NCBI GenBank assembly: GCA_029379385.1
Contig: CM055618.1
Coordinates: forward strand, 10,860,134 to 10,924,133
DNA from: Quillaja saponaria
Taxonomy: Eukaryota; Streptophyta; Magnoliopsida; Fabales; Quillajaceae
Reading direction: 5' to 3'
Length of the DNA: 64,000 bases
Shown here: positions 24,194-34,700 of the stretch, in pieces
Layout: each line of letters starts with the position of its first letter
Numbering within the stretch: position 1 is the stretch's first letter
The notes under the pieces: generated by a model
What the model saw: the letters and a program-made list of their open reading frames with translations, nothing else
Databases searched by the model: none
Told to the model about the DNA's origin: nothing
Program-made: the position numbers and the translations under genes

Positions 24194-25793
24194 CAATCTG
24201 AAAACCCAGAAAGGAAAGCATGAGGGCTTGGTGTTAACTGTATGAATAATTAACCATGCAATGTTTGTATTTGGACAATGACAATAAGATTCTAAAAGGT
24301 TAAAACAGAAAGCAGGAGCTGATATTTACATTATTCACATTGAGATTTGCCAAGTGACTACAATACATTAGTTCATTTCTTTATTATGTACGTTGTAAGA
24401 AAGGAGAGGAGCTATACAGGTCAGGATGAATTGCACGCAAAAATGTAAAACGATTGCATTAGTCAATTTTTACAGAATATAAGGAATATATCGATTTATT
24501 AATTATTATTAGCAGAACTTGCGCCTAAATCTTGCACCAGCCAGCAATCAACGTCCAAGAGATCAGCCACAATTATATGAATTCATTAAATCATTTTTGT
24601 GTATAAATATGTCCACCTATATGTTGAATGAAATACAAGCTTATGATCATTCAATATATTCTACATAGAAAGGTTAATTATTAAAACAATAAAATCCTTA
24701 ACAATCCTTTTTGGTTTTATATTGTGAAAAAGACATTAACATTGTAAGCATTTTTGACATTGTTTTTATAGTAAAACTTGGAAGAATGAAATGAAAGCGT
24801 TTTCCATTTGAGTATGCGGCTGTGTGCACTGCCTTGCAATCTTTTATGCGTCTTGGATGTTGACGAAACCAAACAATTTGCCTTGCAATCTTTAGCAACT
24901 TATAATGGACAAAAACTAGCAACAGGTAACGTTTGCCTTGCAAAAACAGCTAGCTGGAAAAAGACAGCATTGGGAACAAAGTGAAAGGCACGGAATTACT
25001 AGCTAGTTTATATTTTCAACCCATACTCAGAAGCTACGAATTATTATTACTTACTTGCCAATTACTGTTAAAAAAGAAAAGCCTATATTATCATATTTTT
25101 TCATATAATTTTTTACAACTAAATTCTCGGAGACAACCCACTCGACAATGACTATGTTCCACGTTTTGATAATCATCAACCTGATATCCTCCGGACATGA
25201 ATTTTGAGGTCTCATTCATAATTTCATATAATTTTTGTTGCGCTTTTGCTGATTCCTTGGTGGAGAGTGGACCCACCAAAACATAACCAATCATCCAGAA
25301 ACACCAACAAACTGATTTATTTATTTAATTAATCATCTAAAGACTAAAACCTCAAGAAAAGAAAACGTAGAAATAAAAATGTCACCTCGTGTCAAAATTC
25401 TACTGGTACAACCGTCTATTCTATGCCCACCACTAATTTCTCTTTTGGACGGTGGGTCCCATCATTGCTGGGTCTAGTACTACTTAATTTTTTGGCGTCC
25501 GCTGACTCAGCCGTCCCAATCTTTTCTGCAACATTTTTGGTAGGAATATTCTGGTCGTCCTGCCCAATCGTTATCCTCCGCGTCACCCAATTATCTTTTA
25601 TTTTATTTTTATTTTTTGGTTACCAACTGCACTGAATCATGCGGTTTTCTTTTTGTTTGCCTTTATAAAACACAAAGCCCTCTTCTTTACAACCCTCCCT
25701 TCTCTGTTCACAGCCTTTTATCTCTTCCCCTGTTTTCAGATTGCTATCCTAAAGTGGGTTCAGTTTTGATTTGAATTTGTTTGCTTTGAAAAC
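24194..25793. other. Divergent intergenic region, promoters of ENDO2-like and unknown genes
   Basis: About 1.6 kb separating two divergently transcribed genes. It contains both promoters. The open frames at 24698-24943, 25091-25294 and 25423-25635 have no recognisable family and are not supported as genes. Confidence 0.45.
25664..25670 (+). promoter_or_regulatory. TATA box of the unknown membrane protein gene
   Basis: A perfect TATAAAA sits 124 bases before the ATG at 25794. It is followed by a pyrimidine-rich leader (ccctcttctttacaaccctc) typical of plant transcription starts. Confidence 0.6.
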
Positions 25794-26771
25794 ATGGAAA
25801 TCCCTATAATTAATAGAATAGCTAATTTTGAGGTGGGATTAAACTCATTGCAAAACCCATCATTTCTTTCTCAAACTGCTACATCGTCCATGGCTAGAAT
25901 TGAATCTGTTTCTGTAGCTTACACTTTTTGCAAATGGAGTGCTGTAATTCTTGCTTTAATTGCCACATTAGGTGGAATAATCAACAGGGTCAAGCTTTTG
26001 ATTATCAAATTCCGCCGGGAAAATCATTCTTTGCCGTCGTTTCCACTTTTCAGTGAGCTTGATGACGATGATTTTAGCAGCGATGACGATGACGAGGTTA
26101 CCTTTTCATCGTCTTCTTCGGTATCATCAGAATATGAGGAAGAAGAGGAAGATGAACAAGCAGCAACAGCATCCAGCTCTGTAAATTGGCGACAGATAGA
26201 CGAAGATTTCAGTGTTAGAGGTTCCGGTCATTACTTCGATGACCAATGGCAGAATAGTAATATCAGGCTTCGACGACGTCGTAGCATTGGGGATTTCCTT
26301 TCCCTGTCGGAGTTCGTGAACGGAAAGAGCGTGGTGAAATTATGGGACAGCATAGGTTTCAGGCTGGGGTTAGACCTTGCCGACGATTCAGAATCTTACG
26401 GTGGAGTGGTTTCGGCTTACGACGACAAGAAGGAGAACAGAAAACTGATTCCGGCAGTTTCCTCGTCATCAAAGTCGGTAATAGTAACCGCCGGTGCAAC
26501 CGGGGCAGGTAATTTGGCGCTTAAGATTTGGGACACGCGTCTCAAGTGTAGCATACCGGCGATAATCGCAGAGTGGCGACCCCATTTGGGCAAGATCGTC
26601 GGAATAGGTTCCGGCGGCGTCGAGAAGGTTTATTTCAGAGATGACGCCAGCGACGGCGTCACGGTTGGTGACATTAGAAATGCCAGCTCGCCGTTAGGGA
26701 ATGTAACGGAATCTGACATGGATACATGGTGGGATGCAGATGCCGTTATTGTTTCAGACGAGTCAAGTTGA
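25794..26771 (+). CDS. Uncharacterised plant protein, one membrane segment, acidic linker
   Basis: Intronless, 325 residues. I do not recognise a named domain. Visible features: a hydrophobic, probably membrane-spanning segment at about residues 49-70 (SAVILALIATLGGIINRVKLL) followed by basic KFRRE; a Ser/Asp/Glu-rich low-complexity stretch at about 89-122; an Arg cluster RLRRRRSIGDFLSLSEFVNG at about 158-177; and an ordered C-terminal half with IWDTRLKCSIPAIIAEWRP and GIGSGGVEKVYFRDD, ending near DTWWDADAVIVSDES. The C-terminal half looks like a conserved plant-only family, probably cytosolic-facing. A second Met at residue 33 (MARIESVSV) is an alternative start. A TATA box and CT-rich leader support expression. 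Codon use is GC-richer than the surroundings, as expected for a real gene. Confidence 0.85.
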   Translation: MEIPIINRIANFEVGLNSLQNPSFLSQTATSSMARIESVSVAYTFCKWSAVILALIATLGGIINRVKLLIIKFRRENHSLPSFPLFSELDDDDFSSDDDDEVTFSSSSSVSSEYEEEEEDEQAATASSSVNWRQIDEDFSVRGSGHYFDDQWQNSNIRLRRRRSIGDFLSLSEFVNGKSVVKLWDSIGFRLGLDLADDSESYGGVVSAYDDKKENRKLIPAVSSSSKSVIVTAGATGAGNLALKIWDTRLKCSIPAIIAEWRPHLGKIVGIGSGGVEKVYFRDDASDGVTVGDIRNASSPLGNVTESDMDTWWDADAVIVSDESS

Positions 26772-27695
26772 AAAGATTCAACTTTTCAACGGAGCTGACT
26801 GCGGCCCTGAGTCAATGAATCGTGTTGTTGATTACAATATTTGGTGAAATAAATAAAAATTGAAAACAATGTTAAACTTATTATTTATGTTTAACTTTTT
26901 TATTGTAAATTTTATCAATATTTTCTAGCATTCCTTAGCTTGAGATTTACATAAAGAAGAAAATTTCTCACCGCCTTGCTTTTCGTGTAAAAATTAAGAA
27001 TTTTTCTAACTAGTGTTTAAAGAATATTTATTAAGATTTATATATATAAAAAATTTATAATATTTATTAAGATAATTGATCAAGAGTTAAATATAATTTA
27101 ATATGTATTTTTGAAAAGTTATAATTTTTAAAGATTATATCTATTGTGGGTTTGAATGATTTTGAAGGAATATGTGTATCATGTATCAAAATAATTTATT
27201 TGAATGATTTTGAAGTTTGGGTTTGATATTGAGACACTCGCGAAAAAAAAAAAAAGGAGAAGGAGAAGCCTATTACGTAATGGCATTGACTAAATTAGCA
27301 ATTTTCCAGAAAAAACAAAAAGTAGATAATTTGTAGTATGAAACATGCAAATAATGCATTAACATTTTTCTAGAATTAGTTAGGTTTCTATATTGATTTC
27401 TATGTTGTTTACGTCCAATTTTCATCAAACGAAACTTATCTATTATTTAAGGCTATAAATAATTGAGATGTCGTTCTTTTTTATTTGCCTAATTAGCACT
27501 ATAATTTATCTCTTTGTTTACGAACTTGATATCAAATGTCTCAACGTGATTCAATAAATGAGAATTGTTTTTTATGGTAATTTGGATTGGGGTTGGAGTG
27601 TATGTGTGATTGTTATTTTTTTATTTATGGTAATTAAGAAGCAAATTGCAAGTTAATTTAATTCAGGGAGTGTGCTTCAAATTTAAGAAGCAAAT
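26772..27695. other. Intergenic, AT-rich, no gene seen
   Basis: About 920 bases downstream of the unknown gene, strongly AT-rich, with a short poly(A) tract near 27244-27256. No coding or structural feature recognised before the direct repeat at 27696. Confidence 0.5.
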
Positions 27696-27718
27696 CATGA
27701 ATATTGATGATTAAGAAA
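27696..27718 (+). repeat. 23-bp direct repeat, left copy (target-site duplication)
   Basis: An exact 23-base sequence starting catgaatattgatg recurs at 30841-30863. The two copies bracket the LINE-derived block and are best read as its target-site duplication. Confidence 0.7.
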
Positions 27719-28192
27719 GGGCAGCCGAGGCTCTTGAAAACCTATTTTGGGCCAAGCCCTAAGAAATTGAATCATCATTCCAACTTTGGGTGACTCTTAT
27801 CCATCCTTGTCAATGGGGAAAAATTCTTTCTAGAGGGCTTAGATAAGGAGACCATATTTCCCCTACATCTTTATTATTTGCCTTGTGACCCTTGATTCTC
27901 TTATTAAGATTGAATGTGCTTCTAAGAATTGGAGCCCATCAAATTAGGAAGGAACGGCCCTTTCCTATCCCATTTGTTCTTTGTTGATGAGTTTTGCTCC
28001 AATTGTGGCCAATAATCAAAGTAAGTCCAGCATTTTCTTCAGTCAGTATTAAGTGTAATACTAGAACTTCTACCCGTTCTATCTCTGCCACTACTGACCA
28101 TAGACCATGTGAATTGCGTGAAAGTATGATACTCCAAATTTGGGAGTCCATGAATTTTATAAAAAAGCGTTCTTGATGGAAAAAAAATGTTA
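27719..28192 (+). mobile_element. LINE fragment: reverse transcriptase palm region, degraded
   Basis: Translated with several stops and shifts, the DNA reads AEALENLFWAK, then WGKILSRGLR.GDHISP (the RGxRQGDPxSP motif of plant LINE ORF2), LDSLIKIECASKNW and FVDE near the expected F-x-DD catalytic motif. It begins abruptly inside the RT domain immediately after the left direct repeat, as expected for a 5'-truncated LINE copy. Not functional: in-frame stops, a changed QGDP (stop-GDH) and an altered catalytic Asp-Asp. Confidence 0.7.
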
Positions 28193-28217
28193 ATGAAAGA
28201 TCCCCTAAAATTAGGTC

Positions 28218-28229
28218 CATGAATCTAAG
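28218..28229 (+). repeat. 12-bp target-site duplication, left copy
   Basis: catgaatctaag at 28218-28229 is repeated exactly at 29089-29100, immediately outside the two ends of the MITE-like element between them. Confidence 0.7.
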
Positions 28230-29088
28230 AATGGTAATGAATCGAGTTGGGTTGGACTCGGTCCAATCCAAATATGATTCAAAAATTTATTGAATTGGAT
28301 CAGATCCATAGATTATGATAGATCAGTCCAACAGAATCTGGAGTTGACCTGAATCCAAACTGCCTAGTTTTTTATTATTTTTTAAGTATTAAAATTTGAA
28401 ATCTGTAAATTAGTCAACAAATAAACTAAGTGTAAACTAAAATAAAAAGAAATTAATCAATTTATTTTCTAAATATTATTGTAGTAAATTATCTAAAGTT
28501 CAAAAGGTAATGATGAATAATAATATCCTATTTTTTTGTCTATTTCCTTATATAGACATGCAACTAACTATTTGAGTAAATAATTAATAAAAATTTCTAC
28601 ATAATTATTTAAGGAAATAATTAACAAAATTTCTTAGATTCATAAAATTGAGTTTGAAAAGAAAAAAAAAAATAGCTATATTTAAATTTATTAATTTATG
28701 TGTTTTTTATTTTCTTATATAGATTTGTACAAATTATTTAAGTAAATTTATTACGTAAATTTTTCTAGATTATTCTAATTTATTTTTGTTTTATATTTTT
28801 TCTATCTTATCAATTCTTGATATTATTCTAAAATTTTATTTTATTTTATTATATAGTGGTGCACAATTTATAATTTATAAAAATAAATTAAGTAAACAAA
28901 GCTTAATTCTATTTGTAAACAACCAAAAAAAAAAAAATAGAAGAAGAAGAAGAAAGACGGATCGATGGATCTGATCAGACTCGATCCGATCCAAGTTGAA
29001 AATTGGATCAACAACTTGGATATTGTCTAATCCACCTCAATTGGATAGGGTCGGATATCTGACCCGACTCAATCCATTGCCATCATTA
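28230..29088. mobile_element. Non-autonomous TIR element (MULE-like MITE), about 859 bp
   Basis: The left end reads aatggtaatgaatcgagttg. The right end, reverse-complemented, reads taatgatggcaatggattga and gtcggg: imperfect terminal inverted repeats. Subterminal zones are rich in ggatc/gatccga motifs on both sides, and the centre is AT-rich with no transposase. Exact 12-base duplications flank it. A duplication of 9-12 bases favours a Mutator-like origin over hAT (8) or PIF (3), but class assignment is an inference. Confidence 0.65.
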
Positions 29089-29253
29089 CATGAATCTAAG
29101 AAATAATGAGAATTCTTGATCTCTCTCAATTCGAAAATCCAAGATTTGAATTGATGTCCTTTCATTAAGTCCTCCTAAATTACATTGATTTATCTTAAAG
29201 ATTTCATTTCTATTGGCATTTGGTTATTCGCCATGTACGATGATCCCCGCTAA

Positions 29254-29327
29254 GCATGCATGGTTGAATGGTTAAAGCGGCCAACTCATAATTGGTGAAT
29301 TCGTAGGTTAAATTCCTGCTGGATGCA
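29254..29327 (+). pseudogene. trnI-CAU: Degenerate plastid trnI-CAU copy
   Basis: Seventy-four bases colinear with plastid tRNA-Ile(CAU), including the anticodon-arm phrase ccaactcataattgg. An acceptor-stem change (gcatgca against tggatgc) breaks a pair. The T-loop GGTTC has become GGTTA, destroying the B box and the universal TTC. It would not be expected to function in the nucleus. Confidence 0.85.
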
Positions 29328-29492
29328 CGCCAATGGGACCCTCCAATAAGTCTATTGGAATTGGCTCTTTATCAATGAAATCTCATCATCCATACATAAC
29401 AAATTGGTGTGGTATATTCCTATCATAACATATGAACAGTAAGAACAAGCATTCTTATTGAGACTAGAACTCATAAGAAAGAAAATAGATTT

Positions 29493-29776
29493 ATGGATGG
29501 AATCAAATATACAGTATTTACGAAACAAAAGTATTTGGTTATTGGGAAAAAATCAATATACTTCAAATGTCAAATCAGGATCAACTAGGACAGAAATAAA
29601 ACATTGGGTCGAACTATTCTTTAGTGTCAATATAATATTTATGAATAATAAGATAATAGTTATGAATAATCATCGACTCCCAATAAAGGGTAGAAGAATG
29701 GGACCTATTATGGGACATACAATGCATTACAGACGCTATGACCATTACACTTCAATCGGGTTATTCTATTCCACCT
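29493..29776 (+). pseudogene. rpl23: Degenerate plastid rpl23 copy (50S ribosomal protein L23)
   Basis: Starts ATGGATGGAATCAAATATAC, matching the plastid rpl23 start. A one-base insertion near 29520 shifts the frame; in the shifted frame [20 protein letters not shown] and [10 protein letters not shown] follow. A short duplication around 29629-29665 (tatgaataat twice) and another inserted base near 29738 shift it again. The last codons are missing at the 29776 junction. Non-functional. Confidence 0.85.
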
Positions 29777-30840
29777 GAGGTTTTGTCTTCTTCATGGCTC
29801 TCCCAAAAGAAAGGACTTCCAGTTCATTATTGACAAGGTTAGTGATAGTGTCTGGTTGGAAGTCTATGTGCAATGAGCTTGATAGATTAAATAGGAACTT
29901 TCTCTCTGGGGTTCTGCTTATGAAAAAAAAAAAAAAAAAGTCCATTTGTTCTCTTGAAACAAGGTCACGACTAGCAAAACTAAGGATGGTTTGGGGCCTA
30001 AAAAGGCTAGATTGAGGAAACCTTACTCTTGTTGCAAAGCTGAAATGAAAATTTGTTAAAAGTGATCATGGTTGTTGGTGCAGGGTACTTAAAGCTAAGT
30101 ATATTAGAAGAGGTAATCTGGTTGATTCTTCGGTAAAAAATAAGAGGGAGCTTTATCATATGGAAAATTATTGCTCAAACTTGGTCTATTATTAGTAAAA
30201 ATTAGAAATGGTGCTCAAATCAATTTTTGGTTGGACTTAGGTCCTTTTTGGAACATCATTCAGGGACTTCTTCAGAAGGGTGAAAAGGAGCCAAAAATTA
30301 ATCAGGTTTTTTTTTTCTGAAGTACCTGCATACTCTTTCCCTTTAGAGCTACTGCAGTGCATGATAAAATTGATAAGCCTGATCATTTTGCTTGGGGTCT
30401 TCTCAGAATGGGGCTTTTAATTTTGCTTCTACTTATCACCTGCTTAGCCATTCTCCTGATAACTTGGATGATTGCTTCAATTGGATATGGAAGCTTCCTA
30501 TTTTGAGGAATTGTGTTATTAGTAGGCAAGCTTGGTGTAATCTGGGAATTCATGTTGATATTCCTGCCTTCTTCAACCTTGATGCTTTCAATCCTGAATT
30601 GCTGGAGGTGATTTAATTAGGAATAACTTTACGGTATGGGCTGAATTTGGCTATGAAGCTTGGATTTATAAATCTTGAAATTTCTTTAGATGCACTTGTG
30701 ATACAGTTTATTAATAATGCAAATACCAATACTCATCCTCTACGTATTGATGATTGCAAATTAATGATTAAGGATCTTCAGTCTAACGAAATTCTCAGTC
30801 ATAGTAGTGATCACATTTCATGCATGCACAAACTATTCAA
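29777..30840 (+). mobile_element. LINE fragment: ORF2 C-terminal (zinc-finger RVT) and RNase H-like region, degraded
   Basis: Frames broken by stops read MCNELDRLNRNFLSG, KKVHLFSW-like text after an A run, KARLRKP, RVLKAKYIRRGNLVDSS, INFWLDLGPFW and FNWIWKLPILRN. This is the typical C-terminal order of plant LINE ORF2 up to the zf-RVT domain. It is followed by LNLAMKLGFINLEISLDAL and DCKLMIKDLQSN, an RNase H-like end. It lies in the same orientation as the RT fragment at 27719 and continues to the right copy of the 23-base repeat. No obvious poly(A) tail remains. Confidence 0.75.
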
Positions 30841-30863
30841 CATGAATATTGATGATTAAGAAA
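30841..30863 (+). repeat. 23-bp direct repeat, right copy
   Basis: Exact copy of 27696-27718, immediately after the LINE RNase H remnant. Together the copies delimit a block of about 3.1 kb. Confidence 0.7.
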
Positions 30864-31087
30864 TAAAAAACACTAGATCATATAATATACTTGTAATTAT
30901 TGAACTAAAACAATGAAAATTCACAAGAAAACAAATTTCAAACCCAGCTTGAAATCTAAATTAAAGAATCAATTAAATCTTTTTCATAATTCACATTATT
31001 TGTGCTGAATCAGCTTCTTATCAATCTCCATAGTCCCTCCTGTATATGCAAAGTGAACACCCAGTTCCCAACCCAGTTGATTTTTCT

Positions 31088-31728
31088 TCAATATTCTGGC
31101 AGTCCTTTCATGAATTCCAACCCAGCAGGCGATATCAAACTACCCATAATCCCATATGGGGAATCCAAATATCTGTTCAATGGCCGAGGAGAGGAAAAGA
31201 AATCGGTGGAATTCGGTGTAAACAGCGGGAGCTCACCAAAAAATAGATTATTAGATTGATTCACTGAACCTTGTACACCACCTGTTCGACAATTTTCCTC
31301 AATGGTAACAACCGAGGTACTTCGATCATTATCATCACAAACATCCTGCTCCTGTTTGATAATATTGTTATTGATGGTCATGGACCCGTAATTAATAGAT
31401 GCTGATATGTTTGATGCAGATTTCTTAGAGGATTGATCATTGACATTGGACCTTGATTTGCCGGTTAGTTTTTGAACAAGAGCCATGAAATCTCTTGCTT
31501 GGGTGTGAATGATTTTGGGTGAATGGATGTAATGATGATGGGTTTTCGTTGTTGCTGATGGGTTTCTGGCAATTTTGTTGGTGCAATGAAGGATATGGAG
31601 GATGATGATGACTTGTGGATGAAATGGGAGTCTCTGCGGATACTCAATGGAGACGGACGTGCACCGTTGATATTAATCTCCTTCTTTGATTGCCCAAGAT
31701 CGCCATGAAACTTTGCAGCTGGATTCAT
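31088..31728 (-). CDS. VQ-motif protein gene, frameshifted before the VQ motif
   Basis: VQ proteins are small plant cofactors that bind WRKY transcription factors. The gene is intronless. The ATG at 31728 begins MNPAAKFHGDLGQSKKE, then a RPSPLSIRRDSHFIHKSSSSS block conserved in VQ8/VQ20-type proteins. The second part, in another frame, reads HSPKIIHTQARDFMALVQKL followed by TGKS, with the core FxxxVQxLTG at 31489-31460. It ends with a family-like SPAGLEFMKGLPEY at the stop at 31088. The two halves are joined by a one-base loss near 31531-31540, where the minus strand reads atcatcattacatcc; one more T would restore continuity. As written, translation from the ATG misses the VQ motif and ends at about 31465. 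Recent mutation or consensus error cannot be separated by eye. Confidence 0.8.
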
Positions 31729-34700
31729 CCTTACAATTGTATATGTCTCTAGTAGGAAGTGGTGGAGTTGCAGGTGTTCATAAAATTGATACAAAGAGAG
31801 AGTGGTGAACAGAGAAGCAGGGAGGAATGGGAGAGATGAGGGGTTACATATAGCCAACGATAATGGAGTTGAAAGGGAAAGGAATTTGAAATAAAAACAA
31901 TAGCCAACGATTCTGACCTTTGACATTACTTATAATATTGTATTTTATTTTGAAATGTTAGCCTAGGGAGCTTATATTAAAAATTTATGGTTTGGGGATT
32001 CCTAACCTGCCTCCTTCCTTTGTTGCATGTACAATTCACCCGGCTTTCTTCACTTGGCTGCTAAAATGTTTATCAAGTCTTATACATGAATTCAGCTAAA
32101 CCAAATTAAATTATTTGATTAATCACTTTAGTTATGCACCCCAACTTATCCTTAGCTATACATCAACTTTATTTATTTTTTAACTAGTCACAAATCAAAT
32201 TTCAATAATGACGGCAGGAATAACTTATCTAAAATTGTTTGAGATGTAATTTGGTATTATTGTTGGGTTTGTGACTCAAATTCGATTTTTGAAGTTTGTT
32301 AATTAGTTTATTTTTAGTGAATGAAATATAATAATTAGATTATTATTACAATTTTTAATCAGATTTACATTGTTGAGTAAATAAGTCTTAATTCTTACGA
32401 GAAAAAATTGTTTGATAGGACTAAATCTATATAATATAAGAAAGAGATAGGGATGCGAGAAAATTCTCTTTTTATCCATGGAGGTGAATGTAGGCAAGGG
32501 GGTCGAAGGAGCGAAGCAACCTCCCAAATTGTGGAAGAAGATCACTCAATTGACGTACGTACCCACTTGCATGCCTCATCTTATGTCTTATTACTTATAC
32601 TAATACAATCCAGTTTTGACTTTTTAGATCAGCTCACAATGTACGTTAAAAAATTCAAACAAATTTGTTTTAAAAGTCAAATGAATGAATTTTGATGTTT
32701 TATAATTTTTGTTAGTTAAAATGTAAATAATTTAATGGCAACACAAATTTGGAATAGAGACGACGACTGCTTAATTTCTACCAAACAATTTTTAATTTCC
32801 AAAGTCTCGCACCAATATTCTTTATTCACAAATATTAGGTCAAAATTGAAATAATTTATTTGAAATTTTGGTACATCAAAAAAAAAATAAAAAATTTATG
32901 TTTACTTTTGAAAATTAAACAAATAATATTACTAATTTCTTCAATTCCACCTAATGAAACAAATATTTTATTAATTCCAACTTTAATGAACAATTTGTCA
33001 AAAAGTTAATTAGCACTTTCCTAGTTAATTCTGATTCGATCGAGTTTTGAATATTGTTTTTATTTTTCTTATTTCATTTAACTTAATTAGAAAATAGGTG
33101 TGACCATTTCCTATACTTTATAATATATTTCTCAAATTTAGAGTTGAATTATTTGACCTTTAATTTTGATCCCCAGTTGAGTTTCTTATTAAAATTCTTC
33201 AATTTCAAGCTGACTCGATCTTGTTTTTAACATTTTCAAAGCTTTATCATATAAACCCAAAGGTAGAATTTTAAAATGCTGGCGAGGAGGCTTACATCTT
33301 CAGTTTCTAAATAAATTCACCAAAACAAATTTGAAGGAAAGAAAAAACTATAGTGAATTAAGGTCTTTGTTTATGAACATAAAGGAAGTTGCATGAGACA
33401 TTCCTCACCATCTTTTATATTTGTTTTTGGGTTGAAAACATTGACCCCTGAACCAGCTATGTCCCAAGCCCAGGCCCGGACCATTAGCCTGGACTCTCAA
33501 ATCTGCTAAAAAATACAAGCCATCACCTAAGCAAGCTTAAGGGGCTCTTGAGATACCAACTGGGTATAAGGGTAAGGATGATAATTTGATTTATTTGTAT
33601 ACGGTCTTATTGAATATAAGAATTAATTGAATATACTTTTATTATATGTTTAAATGTTTTCTAATTATCTTAAATTTAAATTTAATTTTAATATTATAAA
33701 TTTGTTAAATTGTAAAAAATGAAATAGGTTTGTAAAATCTCGACTTAATTTGACCTATTGTCATATCATCTATCTCAACCATATATTTGTTGTTAATTCT
33801 TAGTATTAACACTAATTTTAATAACATCACACGACAAAACATAAATCCGTAAGTCAACGAGACAACACTCAAACAATCAAACTATTTCATCAACTGATCA
33901 GCTATATTGCTCACTGCTAATTATGAGCAGCGTTATCGATCACAGCTTTTTTTCTAAGAGATTGATTCATAGTTGTTGCTTGACCTCTCTTCCACTCGAT
34001 ATATATTTCAGCAGTGAACTAGTACCTTAACATTATCTTTTTCCTGTAACACATGACATAAAATATAGAAGAGCTCTAAGTGGCCAACAATGAGAGCAAT
34101 AAACAAAATGTGGCATGCAAAATTGCAAACCCCACATTGTTCTCATTGTGCTTTGTAATGGTACTTGAGCCAGACAGTACTGGCACTACCACAAAACAAA
34201 ATCTTATAGTATTAAACTGGAGGGCTTCATTAATTTAGGCTGCTAATGAGTTTACCTATATATATATATATATATAGGATCATGCGCAATGGAACCGCAC
34301 GCGTACTGTCTTTTTCTGCTCTCTCTTCTCTCTCCATCTCACGAAGCTCTTCTATAAATCCTTGGATTCTGCTACAAAAGCATTCATATGCATTATAATT
34401 ATATTAAGGTTGCAGAGATTTGCAGAGAGAGCCATCCTTTTCTTCAAGTTTTTGTCTTCAACTCTTCAGTTTTCACTCCTCCTTGGATCTCCTCCCATAC
34501 TACTCTTTCTGTCATTGATTTATATTATTCATTTTCTCAAGTCTACAAGCAACATTCTTAAGACAGCTTCATTAAAACCAGCATGTTCACATTCAACCAC
34601 GACTGACACACAAATTATTTAAAAATACAATGATTATATATACATATACTTATTTGAGATATACATCAAGTTGTAAACTCTATTACTTTAATTATTTAAG

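Larger units (their letters stand above)
29101..29776 (+). mobile_element. Nuclear plastid DNA insertion (NUPT): trnI-CAU to rpl23 region
   Basis: This segment matches the plastid inverted-repeat order spacer, trnI-CAU, rpl23, recognised from the conserved gccatgtacgatgatccccg lead, the tRNA, the caatgggaccctccaataag spacer and rpl23. Similarity stops abruptly at 29776 (ttctattccacct), before the last rpl23 codons, and continues into LINE sequence. The left boundary is uncertain: plastid-like spacer may continue on the far side of the MITE to about 28193. Substitutions and indels show it is an old copy. Confidence 0.85.

Noticed and set aside
29458..29778. 106-codon open frame as a new gene
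   Set aside because: It is the frameshifted plastid rpl23 copy in nuclear DNA, not an independent gene.
30392..30859. Two open frames as hypothetical genes
   Set aside because: They are the zf-RVT and RNase H-like remnants of the LINE.
34362..34622. 86-codon hydrophobic frame after a CT-rich leader-like patch
   Set aside because: Starts with TTG, is compositionally biased and has no recognisable family; a transcript would be needed to support it.
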